From assembly GCA_937907025.1 (NCBI GenBank), contig CALESJ010000005.1, positions 1 to 13,424 of the forward strand: 13,424 bases of DNA, written 5' to 3'. This document shows, piece after piece, positions 6,531 to 13,424 of the stretch. Below the pieces are notes generated by a model. The model ran no database searches. It was given only the letters and a program-made list of their open reading frames with translations, and was not told the DNA's origin. The DNA comes from an uncultured Faecalibacterium sp. (GTDB lineage: Bacteria; Bacillota; Clostridia; Oscillospirales; Ruminococcaceae). Every line of letters begins with the position of its first letter. Positions within the stretch are counted from its first letter, which is position 1. The position numbers were made by a program, and so were the translations under genes.

Positions 6531-6553
6531 GTTCCCTGTGTGTTTCGTTCGTG

Positions 6554-6580
6554 CAGGCCGTGCGGCATTGTACCGGCCTG
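6554..6580 (+). other. Intercistronic stem-loop between dctP and dctQ
   Basis: CAGGCCG (6554-6560) pairs perfectly with CGGCCTG (6574-6580) across a 13-base loop. No U-tract follows. Such hairpins behind binding-protein genes often stabilise the upstream mRNA, or cause partial termination, so that the receptor outnumbers the permease. That role is inferred here. Confidence 0.5.
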
Positions 6581-6604
6581 TATCCTGTGAGAGGAGATGA
6601 GCTT

Positions 6605-7084
6605 GTGAAAAAATTCGATAAGATCCTGGATACCGTCATGCGCTTTTTGCTGGCGCTGTCCATGTTTGCTCTGCTGCTGGGTGGTACCTGGCAGATCTTC
6701 ACCCGTATGGTCCTCAATGACCCCTCCACCGTCACCGATGAATTTTTGCGCTATGTTCTGATCTGGGCGGCCCTGATCGGTTCTGCCTACTGCTTCTACC
6801 GCGATGAACACCTGGCCCTGGACCTGGTCAAGGACCGCGTCAAGGGTGTGGCAGCGGTGCTGCTGAACATCTTCATCGAAGCGATGATCCTGTTCTTTGT
6901 CTGCTATGTTTTCATTTACGGCGGTTTCAAGCTGGCCACCAACGCCCTGAACGTTTCCTCGGTCATGCACCTGCCGTACTCCTTCCTGTACTCGGTTCTG
7001 CCCATCTCCGGCGCGTTCATCGTGCTGGCCCGGGTGCTCAAGTACGTTCAGCTCTACATTGACAAGAAGGGAGGCAACAACTGA
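6605..7084 (+). CDS. dctQ: TRAP transporter small permease subunit (DctQ family)
   Basis: The 159-residue, four-helix membrane protein pairs with DctM in the TRAP translocation unit. Hydrophobic segments lie at about 12-33, 48-65, 82-106 and 125-146. Family positions E46, W54, G59 and H69 are seen in TDEFLRYVLIWAALIGSAYC (44-63) and YRDEHLALDL (65-74). The start is GTG at 6605, chosen because GAGGAG (6591-6596) lies 8 bases upstream. The frame is open to 6551, but that part overlaps the intercistronic hairpin and lacks a ribosome site. An out-of-frame ATG at 6597 reads only three codons and is ignored. The stop overlaps the dctM start by one base (TGATG), so the two membrane subunits should be translationally coupled. 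Confidence 0.93.
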   Translation: MKKFDKILDTVMRFLLALSMFALLLGGTWQIFTRMVLNDPSTVTDEFLRYVLIWAALIGSAYCFYRDEHLALDLVKDRVKGVAAVLLNIFIEAMILFFVCYVFIYGGFKLATNALNVSSVMHLPYSFLYSVLPISGAFIVLARVLKYVQLYIDKKGGNN

Positions 7085-8400
7085 TGGTAGTCCAAGCCAC
7101 TCTGTGCCTGTTTGGCTCGTTCTTCGTCCTGCTGCTGGCAGGCGTGCCCATTTCCGCCGGTATCGGCATTGCGTCCATCGTCACGGCCCTGTTCAGCATG
7201 CCTGCGGACATCTTTGCCCTGATCGCGGCCCAGCGCTGCTTCTCCGGCCTTGACTCCTTCGCCCTGCTGGCGCTGCCCTTCTTCACTCTGGGCGGCAACA
7301 TCATGAACAAGGGCGGTATTGCCCGCCGCCTCATCCGTCTGGCCCGCCTGCTGGTGGGCAAGATCCCCGGCTACCTGGCCGCCACCAACGTGCTGGCCAG
7401 CATGTTCTTCGGCGCCGTGTCCGGCTCCTCCGTGGCCGCCACTTCCGCCATGGGCTCCATCCTGAGCCCTCTGGAAGATGAGGAAGGCTACGATCCCAAC
7501 TACTCCGCTGCCGTCAACATCTGCGCAGCGCCCACCGGCATCCTGATTCCCCCGTCCGGTCCCCTGATCCTTTACTCCATCACCGCCGGCGGCGTTTCCG
7601 TCGCGGCCCTGTTCATGGGCGGCTACCTCACCGGTATCCTGCTGGGGGTCTGCGTGGCCGCGCTGGCCATCTTCCTGGCCGTCAAGAAGGGCTATAAGGC
7701 CTCCACCGTCAAGGAGGACGCCTCCGCTGTGCGCATCTGGATCGACGCTATCCCGTCCCTGCTGGCCGTTATCATCGTTATGGGCGGCATTTTGGGCGGC
7801 TTCTTCACCGCCACCGAAGCCGGTGTGGTCATGTGCCTGTACTGCACCCTGCTGGGCATCCTCTACCGGGAACTGTCGGTCAAGGCCTACTATGATATGC
7901 TGGCCGATACCATGAAGAGCTCTGCCACCATCCTGTTCCTGATCGCGGCCTCCTCCATCATGTCCTACGTTATGTCCTACTCCGGCATCCCCGCTGCCAT
8001 CAGCGAAGGCCTCATGAGCATCTCCGACAACCGCTATGTGATCCTGCTCATCATGAACGTCTTCCTGCTGATCATGGGCATGTTCCTGGACCTGACCCCG
8101 GCTGTTCTGATCTTCACCCCCATCTTCCTGCCCATTGCCACCAGCATCGGTATGAGCCCGGTCCACTTCGGCCTCATGCTCATCACCAACCTGGGCATCG
8201 GTTCTGTCACCCCGCCCGTCGGCTCCTGCCTGTTCGTGGGCTGCGGCGTGGCCAAAGTCAAGATCGAGGGCGTTACCAAGTACATCATCCCGCTGTTCTG
8301 CGGCATGGTGGTGGCTCTGTTCCTCATCACCTTCATCCCCGCCATCCCCATGATCGTACCGTATCTGTGCGGTCTGGTGGACACCTTCTGGTGGGCCTGA
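7084..8400 (+). CDS. dctM: TRAP transporter large permease subunit (DctM family)
   Basis: The 438-residue multi-spanning membrane protein forms the ion-coupled transport channel, usually driven by sodium. Family motifs are present in order: LPFFTLGGNIMNKGGIARRL (64-83), FFGAVSGSSVAATSAMGSI (108-126), GILIPPSGPLILYS (152-165), GGFFTATEAGVV (238-249), GMFLDLTPAVLIFTPIFLPI (332-351) and GIGSVTPPVGSCLFV (371-385). Length is normal for DctM and no break is seen. Translation starts at ATG 7084, overlapping the dctQ stop, with AAGGGAGG (7067-7074) 9 bases upstream inside dctQ. It is a separate subunit and not a DctQM fusion. Two GH31 genes follow after a 132-base gap with a hairpin. Confidence 0.96.
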   Translation: MVVQATLCLFGSFFVLLLAGVPISAGIGIASIVTALFSMPADIFALIAAQRCFSGLDSFALLALPFFTLGGNIMNKGGIARRLIRLARLLVGKIPGYLAATNVLASMFFGAVSGSSVAATSAMGSILSPLEDEEGYDPNYSAAVNICAAPTGILIPPSGPLILYSITAGGVSVAALFMGGYLTGILLGVCVAALAIFLAVKKGYKASTVKEDASAVRIWIDAIPSLLAVIIVMGGILGGFFTATEAGVVMCLYCTLLGILYRELSVKAYYDMLADTMKSSATILFLIAASSIMSYVMSYSGIPAAISEGLMSISDNRYVILLIMNVFLLIMGMFLDLTPAVLIFTPIFLPIATSIGMSPVHFGLMLITNLGIGSVTPPVGSCLFVGCGVAKVKIEGVTKYIIPLFCGMVVALFLITFIPAIPMIVPYLCGLVDTFWWA

Positions 8401-8446
8401 GTTAAGAACCCCCTTCCTGCGGCGGCGTAAGCGGCTGCGGGCGCAG

Positions 8447-8481
8447 AGCCTCCGACTGTACCAAAATCCGGGTCGGAGGCT
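8447..8481 (+). other. Stem-loop between dctM and the first GH31 gene
   Basis: A perfect 10-bp stem, AGCCTCCGAC (8447-8456) with GTCGGAGGCT (8472-8481), encloses a 15-base loop. It is followed by GCTGCTGTTTGTG, a poor U-tract. It may be a leaky terminator or a processing/stability element lowering hydrolase expression relative to the transporter. No clear promoter is visible in 8401-8532, so readthrough from dctM is likely. Confidence 0.5.
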
Positions 8482-8532
8482 GCTGCTGTTTGTGTGCAAC
8501 CTGCAAACCATCAACGGAGAGAGGAGTACTCC

Positions 8533-11025
8533 ATGTATCTTTGCAAAGAATTTCGTGGCATGGACCGCCGGGACGGCTGCTTCCTGATCCATACCAACTG
8601 TGCGGACATTCTGGTCTGCTTTGTCACCGATGAGATCATCCGCGTGCGTGTTTCCTTTGATAAGGAACTGGCCGAGGAATCCTATGTGCTGGCCACCACC
8701 GCCTGGGCGGACCGCCTGGACGGCCTGTTTGAAGGCGAGCGTACCCGGCTGACCCCGGTGGAACCTGCCGTTACCGAAACGGACGCCGGCATCACCTTTA
8801 CCACCGCCGCCGTGCGCCTGGAGTTCGGCAAGGACCCCCTGGGCTTCCGGCTGTACAACAAGGACGGCGACCTGCTGTACAGTGATCTGACCGGTACCCC
8901 CTACACCCTGGATTCCAACCGCCGCATCACCCATTACAGCGCCATGAACGAGGATGACTGCTTCTACGGCTTCGGGGAAAAGACCGGCGAGCTGAACAAG
9001 AACAAGCATTTCCTGCGGGAGCGCGCCACCGACGCCATGGGCTATGATGCCGACATCATGGACACGCTGTACAAGCACATTCCGTTTTACATCCGCCTGA
9101 ACCGCACCACTGCCAAGGCAGCAGGCGTGTATTACAACAACTTCTATGAGTCCGTCTTCAACATGGGCTGCGAGAAGAGCAACTACTGGTCCCGCTACAC
9201 CTACTGGCAGGCCGACGGCGGCGACATCGACATGTTCCTGCTGGCTGGCGATACCCTGCGCCGGGTGCTGGACAACTACACCCGCCTGACCGGCCGCCCG
9301 GCCCTGCTGCCCAAGCGGGCCCTGGGCTACCAGGGGTCCAGCATGTACTACCCCGAGCTGGAAAAGGACAGCGACGACGCCGTTCTGGAATTTATCGACA
9401 CCATCAAGGAGGAAGGTTTCCCCATCGATGGTTTCCACCTGTCCTCCGGCTATACCAGCTACAACAACAAGCGCTGCGTCTTTACCTGGAACACCGACCG
9501 GTTCAAGGACCCCCGCGCCTACTTCCATGCCATGAACGAGAAGGGCGCCCAGAACGTGCCCAACGTCAAGCCCGGCGTGCTGCTGTGCCATCCCTGGTTC
9601 GATGAGTTCAACGCCAAGGGCGTTTTCGTCAAGGATTCCGAAAAAGATACCTACGGTGTCGGCAAATGGTGGGGCGGCGACGGCGCCTTCTGGGACTACA
9701 CCAGCCCGGTGGGCCGCAAGGTCTGGAAGGAATACCTCACCGAGAACATCATCGACGTGGGCACCGATTCCATCTGGGACGACAACTGTGAGTATGACAG
9801 CCTGCTGGACAAAGACTGCCGCTGCGACTTTGACGGCAAGGGCGGCACCATCGGCCAGCTCAAGCCCATCATGAGCACCCTCATGTGCAAGATCGGCGCC
9901 GAAGCGGTGGTGGAACACAACCCCGATGCCCGCCCCTACATTGTCTGCCGCAGCGGTTCCGCCGGCATCCAGAAGTACGCCCAGACCTGGTGCGGCGACA
10001 ACTTCACCAGCTGGAAGACCCTGCGCTACAACATCCCCATCATCACCGGCATGGGCCTGTCCGGCCAGCCCAACGAGGGCGCCGACATCGGCGGCTTCCA
10101 CGGCCCCGCCCCGGAGGAGGAACTGTTCGTGCGCTGGGTGCAGAACGGCATCTTCCAGGCCCGGTTCTCCATCCATTCGGCCAGCAACGACAACACCGTC
10201 ACCGAGCCCTGGATGTACCGCGGCTCCGCCGACATCATCCGGGACGCCATCCTGCTGCGTTACCGTATGACGCCGTACCTCTACTCTGCCGAGTACGAGG
10301 CCAACCAGACCGGTGCGCCCATCATGCGTCCCCTGGTGTATGAGTTCCAGGACGACCCGAAGGTCTACGACGAGAGCTTTGAATTCATGTTCGGCCAGGA
10401 TATCCTGGTGGCCAACGTCATCGAACCCGGCGTCAAGACCTGGAAGGTCTACCTGCCCGCGGGCTGCAAGTGGTACGACTGGAACAACAACTTTGCCTGC
10501 TATGAGGGCGGCCAGACCATCGAGGTTCCGGTGGATATCACCACCATCCCCATGTTCATCCGGGAAGGCGCCGTCATTCCCATGGCGGACAACCAGCTCA
10601 TGAGTATGGCCAATGACCATATGACCGACCTGCACCTGATCCTGGCCCCCGGCAAGGAAAGCACCTACACCCTGTACGACGACGACGGCGTGACCAACGA
10701 TTTCAAGAAGGGCGTCTGCCGCAAGACCGAAATTTCCATGACCGGCACCGATGTGGTCAAGGTCGCGTTTGCCGCCACCGGCAGCTACACCGATTTTGTG
10801 GAGCGTGTCACGGTGGAAATGATCCGCAAGGACCGCAGCCCCTTCTGGGTGGCACTGGGCGATACCAAGCTGGAACACTTCCTCAACCGCCGCAAGTTCG
10901 AAGCCGCCGAGGAGGGCTGGTATTACAGCCAGACCAAGAAGGCAGTCATCATCAAGTATCCCAACCCCCGCAAGGACACCGTCCTGACCGTTTCTTTTGA
11001 AGATTTCGACCTGATCGGCATGTAA
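8533..11025 (+). CDS. Glycoside hydrolase family 31 (alpha-glycosidase), first copy
   Basis: An 830-residue retaining alpha-glycosidase without a signal peptide, hence probably cytoplasmic. The N-terminal beta-sandwich spans about 20-255 and includes FYGFGEKTGELN (144-155). The (beta/alpha)8 catalytic barrel spans about 260-590, followed by C-terminal beta domains with YLPAGCKWYDW (640-650), IPMFIREGAVIP (672-683) and YTLYDDDG (712-719). The likely nucleophile is D417 in WDDNCE, at the position of the Asp in the classical WxDMNE motif. The likely acid/base is D489 in WCGDN, after CRSGSAG with R473. H548 in RFSIHSAS fits the usual subsite -1 histidine. The start at 8533 is set by GAGAGGAG (8519-8526). 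Activity (alpha-glucosidase, alpha-xylosidase, transferase or other) cannot be resolved. A paralogue begins 21 bases after the stop. Confidence 0.93.
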   Translation: MYLCKEFRGMDRRDGCFLIHTNCADILVCFVTDEIIRVRVSFDKELAEESYVLATTAWADRLDGLFEGERTRLTPVEPAVTETDAGITFTTAAVRLEFGKDPLGFRLYNKDGDLLYSDLTGTPYTLDSNRRITHYSAMNEDDCFYGFGEKTGELNKNKHFLRERATDAMGYDADIMDTLYKHIPFYIRLNRTTAKAAGVYYNNFYESVFNMGCEKSNYWSRYTYWQADGGDIDMFLLAGDTLRRVLDNYTRLTGRPALLPKRALGYQGSSMYYPELEKDSDDAVLEFIDTIKEEGFPIDGFHLSSGYTSYNNKRCVFTWNTDRFKDPRAYFHAMNEKGAQNVPNVKPGVLLCHPWFDEFNAKGVFVKDSEKDTYGVGKWWGGDGAFWDYTSPVGRKVWKEYLTENIIDVGTDSIWDDNCEYDSLLDKDCRCDFDGKGGTIGQLKPIMSTLMCKIGAEAVVEHNPDARPYIVCRSGSAGIQKYAQTWCGDNFTSWKTLRYNIPIITGMGLSGQPNEGADIGGFHGPAPEEELFVRWVQNGIFQARFSIHSASNDNTVTEPWMYRGSADIIRDAILLRYRMTPYLYSAEYEANQTGAPIMRPLVYEFQDDPKVYDESFEFMFGQDILVANVIEPGVKTWKVYLPAGCKWYDWNNNFACYEGGQTIEVPVDITTIPMFIREGAVIPMADNQLMSMANDHMTDLHLILAPGKESTYTLYDDDGVTNDFKKGVCRKTEISMTGTDVVKVAFAATGSYTDFVERVTVEMIRKDRSPFWVALGDTKLEHFLNRRKFEAAEEGWYYSQTKKAVIIKYPNPRKDTVLTVSFEDFDLIGM

Positions 11026-11046
11026 GATACGCCGGAAAGGATTTTT

Positions 11047-13424
11047 ATGCTGCTCAAACACTTCCAGTCGGTGGAAAAGACCGAAAACGGCTACCGCATC
11101 CACGGCGACAACGCCGACGTGATGCTGGTATTCATGACCGACGACATCATCCGCGTGCGCGTTTCCTTTGACCGCCGCTTCCGGGAAGAATCCTACACCC
11201 TGGTGACCACCGCCTGGCCCGACCGCATGGACAAGCTGCTGGCAGGGGAGCGTACCCGCATCACCGCGCTGAATATCCTCTGTGAGGAAACCGACAAGAC
11301 CCTGACCTTCCGCACCGCCACCCTCAGACTGGTGTTCCGCAAATGTCCCTTCTCCATGCTGCTGTATACCGCCGACGGGGAACTGATTTATCAGGACCTG
11401 CGGGAGCGCGCTTTTGAGAAGGACCAGCTGGGCCGTCTGTCCCACTATTCCTGCATGGACCGGACCCACGACCATTTCTACGGCTTTGGTGAAAAGACCG
11501 GTTATCTGGACAAGAAGGGCCGCCGGCTGCGTATGTCCCCCAAGGACGCCATCGGCCACGACCCGGAAAACGGCGACCCCATGTATAAACATATCCCGTT
11601 CTACATCCGGGTGAACGATGAACAGCGCCATGCCCTGGGCCTTTTCTACCACAACTCCTACGACAGCGTCTTTGATATGGGCCAGGAGATCTCCGGCTAC
11701 TGGGACCGCTACTGCTACTACCAGACCGACGGCGGCGACATTGACCTGTTCCTGCTCAACGGACCGTCCATGGCGGCGGTGCTGGACCACTACACCCTGC
11801 TCACCGGCCGCAGCGCCCTGCCCACCAAACAGTCCCTGGGCTACTGCGCTTCCACCATGTATTATGCGGAGCTGGAAAAGGACTGCGACCAGGAGATCTA
11901 CAAGGTCATCGACAAGCACAAAAAGGAAGGCGTTCTCATCGACAACTTCTGGCTGGCTTCCGGCTACACCAGCGGGGAGGAGGATAATCTGCGCTATGTG
12001 TTCAACTGGAACCATCGCCGCTTCCCCGACCCGGCGGGCTTCTTTGCCAGAATGAACGCCATGGGCATCAATGTCATCCCCAACCTCAAGCCCGGCATCC
12101 TGAAGAACCACCCTTACCGGGACCTGTTCGAGAAGAACGACGTCTTCATCAAGAACCCCGATGGCAACGGCGACTACTACGGCCGCTGGTGGGGCGGGGA
12201 AGGCCGCTTCTTCGACTTCACCGGGGAGAAGGGCCGCAACACCTGGAAAGAGCTGCTGAAAAAGAATGTGCTGGAACTGGGCGCCAAGACCGTTTGGAAC
12301 GACAACTGCGAGATGGACGGCGTGGAGGACCGGGAGGCCCAGTGCGACTTTGAAGGCGAAAAAGGCACCATGGCCGAGCTGAAGATCATGCACTCCAACC
12401 TGATGGCCTATGTGGGCAAGCAGGCCCTGGCCGAAGTCTACCCCGGAGAGCGTCCCTACATCATCAACCGGGCGGGCTTTGCGGGTATCCAGCGGTATGC
12501 CCAGGTCTGGGGCGGGGACAACCTCACCGACTGGCGCACCGTCAAGTTCAACATCGCCACCATCCTGGGCATGGGCCTGTCCGGCTGTGCCAACATGGGC
12601 TGTGACATCGGCGGTTTTGCGGGCGGCGCCCCGGAAGGCGAACTGCTGCTGCGCTGGATCCAGAGCGGCATCTTCCAGCCCCGGTTCTGCCTGAACTCCG
12701 CCAATGACGACAACACCGTCACCCAGCCCTGGATGTATGAGGAAAACAACGATTACATCCGCGCCGCCTACGCCCTGCGCTACCGGATGCTGCCCTACCT
12801 CTACTCCCTGATGTACGAGGCAAACCAGGACGGCATGCCCGCCATGCGTCCGCTCTTCCTGGAATTCCCGGAGGACCCGGCCTGCTACACCGACCAGAAC
12901 CTGACCTTTATGTTCGGCCCTGCGGTGCTGGTAGCCAACGTGGTGGAAAAGGGTGCCAAAACCCGCACCGTCTACCTGCCCGCCGGCTGCACCTGGTACG
13001 ATATGAACGACAACCTGCGCGCCTACGCGGGCGGTCAGACCATCGAAGTGCCGGTGGACCTGGGCTCCATCCCCATGTTCCTGCGCGGGTCCGGCGTCTT
13101 TGTCACCAGCGAGGACGTGAAGCACATCGAGAGCGACACCCTGCGCCATCTGGACCTGCTCATCGCGGCCGAAACCGATACTTCCTTTGTGCTGTATGAT
13201 GACGACGGCCACACCGAGCAGTACAAGCAGGGCAACTATTCCCGCACCACCATCACCGTCACCGCCGGCGACCGCACCACCATCGCTTTCCGCAAGACCG
13301 GCTCCTATGCCGACACGGTCAACAGCCTGACCCTGCGCCTGGTCAGCAAGGCCAAGGGCGCCTACTGGGTCACGGTGGACGGCAAGCCGGTGCAGCGCAC
13401 CATCGTGCGGGAAGCCTTCGACGC
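11047..13424 (+). CDS. Glycoside hydrolase family 31 (alpha-glycosidase), second copy, 3' end missing
   Basis: The open frame starts at ATG 11047 after GGAAAGGA (11034-11041) and runs off the window, giving 792 complete codons. By comparison with the 830-residue first copy, roughly 40 residues are missing. It aligns with that copy almost end to end without large gaps, so it is a tandem paralogue. The beta-sandwich has FYGFGEKTGYLD (144-155). The likely nucleophile is D419 in WNDNCE and the likely acid/base D491 in WGGDN, after NRAGFAG with R475. Where the first copy has His (RFSIHS), this one has N550 (RFCLNS), and RSG becomes RAG, so subsite -1 differs. There is no signal peptide. It should act in the cytoplasm beside the first enzyme, probably on a different linkage or sugar. 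Confidence 0.92.
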   Translation, partial: MLLKHFQSVEKTENGYRIHGDNADVMLVFMTDDIIRVRVSFDRRFREESYTLVTTAWPDRMDKLLAGERTRITALNILCEETDKTLTFRTATLRLVFRKCPFSMLLYTADGELIYQDLRERAFEKDQLGRLSHYSCMDRTHDHFYGFGEKTGYLDKKGRRLRMSPKDAIGHDPENGDPMYKHIPFYIRVNDEQRHALGLFYHNSYDSVFDMGQEISGYWDRYCYYQTDGGDIDLFLLNGPSMAAVLDHYTLLTGRSALPTKQSLGYCASTMYYAELEKDCDQEIYKVIDKHKKEGVLIDNFWLASGYTSGEEDNLRYVFNWNHRRFPDPAGFFARMNAMGINVIPNLKPGILKNHPYRDLFEKNDVFIKNPDGNGDYYGRWWGGEGRFFDFTGEKGRNTWKELLKKNVLELGAKTVWNDNCEMDGVEDREAQCDFEGEKGTMAELKIMHSNLMAYVGKQALAEVYPGERPYIINRAGFAGIQRYAQVWGGDNLTDWRTVKFNIATILGMGLSGCANMGCDIGGFAGGAPEGELLLRWIQSGIFQPRFCLNSANDDNTVTQPWMYEENNDYIRAAYALRYRMLPYLYSLMYEANQDGMPAMRPLFLEFPEDPACYTDQNLTFMFGPAVLVANVVEKGAKTRTVYLPAGCTWYDMNDNLRAYAGGQTIEVPVDLGSIPMFLRGSGVFVTSEDVKHIESDTLRHLDLLIAAETDTSFVLYDDDGHTEQYKQGNYSRTTITVTAGDRTTIAFRKTGSYADTVNSLTLRLVSKAKGAYWVTVDGKPVQRTIVREAFD

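Noticed and set aside
7054..13212. A single giant minus-strand protein
   Set aside because: Its translation is a low-complexity Gly/Val/His/Gln-rich shadow in register with three clear sense genes (dctM and two GH31). It has no ribosome binding site or recognisable domain.
8533..13424. GH31 genes as sulfoquinovosidases, which would make the TRAP system a sulfosugar importer
   Set aside because: I do not see the sulfonate-recognition motif or the usual nucleophile context of the YihQ type, and the proteins are longer. Sulfosugar use is not excluded but has no support here.

Overview
The window is GC-rich, densely coded bacterial DNA with AT-rich promoters and clear AGGAGG-type ribosome binding sites. 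A lipoprotein solute-binding protein, a cysK-iscS-iscU operon, a hybrid cluster protein and the strong preference for G/C-ending codons suggest an anaerobic, GC-rich member of the Clostridia. The gut Oscillospiraceae/Ruminococcaceae (Faecalibacterium, Gemmiger, Subdoligranulum) are my best guess. This is an inference from style and gene content, not from a marker gene.

Left part (1-3645, plus strand): the 3' end of a hybrid cluster protein gene (hcp) closes with an intrinsic terminator. A near-consensus promoter then drives a compact cysteine/iron-sulfur operon: O-acetylserine sulfhydrylase (cysK), a cysteine desulfurase (iscS/nifS type) and an IscU-type scaffold. CysK makes cysteine, IscS takes sulfur from it, and IscU assembles the cluster. 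Two matching 17-bp inverted repeats (CCTA-N9-TAGG) flank the core promoter and look like operators, possibly for an Rrf2-family (IscR/CymR-like) repressor that is not in the window. A strong terminator ends the operon, and its U-tract overlaps the stop codon of the convergent next gene.

Middle (3643-5348): a minus-strand AraC-type regulator with a cupin domain is divergent from a small two-helix membrane protein with a YcxB-like domain. The AT-rich spacer holds 21-bp-spaced TCACAAA direct repeats and several related CACAA elements, a plausible regulator-binding region.

Right part (5505-13424, plus strand): a complete tripartite TRAP transporter (dctP lipoprotein, dctQ, dctM) is followed by two tandem, paralogous family 31 glycoside hydrolases, the second cut off by the window end. 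Neither hydrolase has a signal peptide, so they should act in the cytoplasm on imported material. The simplest reading is an uptake-and-cleavage module for an acidic alpha-glycoside, perhaps controlled by the AraC protein. Direct coupling of a TRAP importer, normally for organic or sugar acids, to two cytosolic GH31 enzymes is the most interesting feature here. The substrate cannot be deduced from the sequence.

I see no tRNA, rRNA, CRISPR array, insertion sequence or attachment site.
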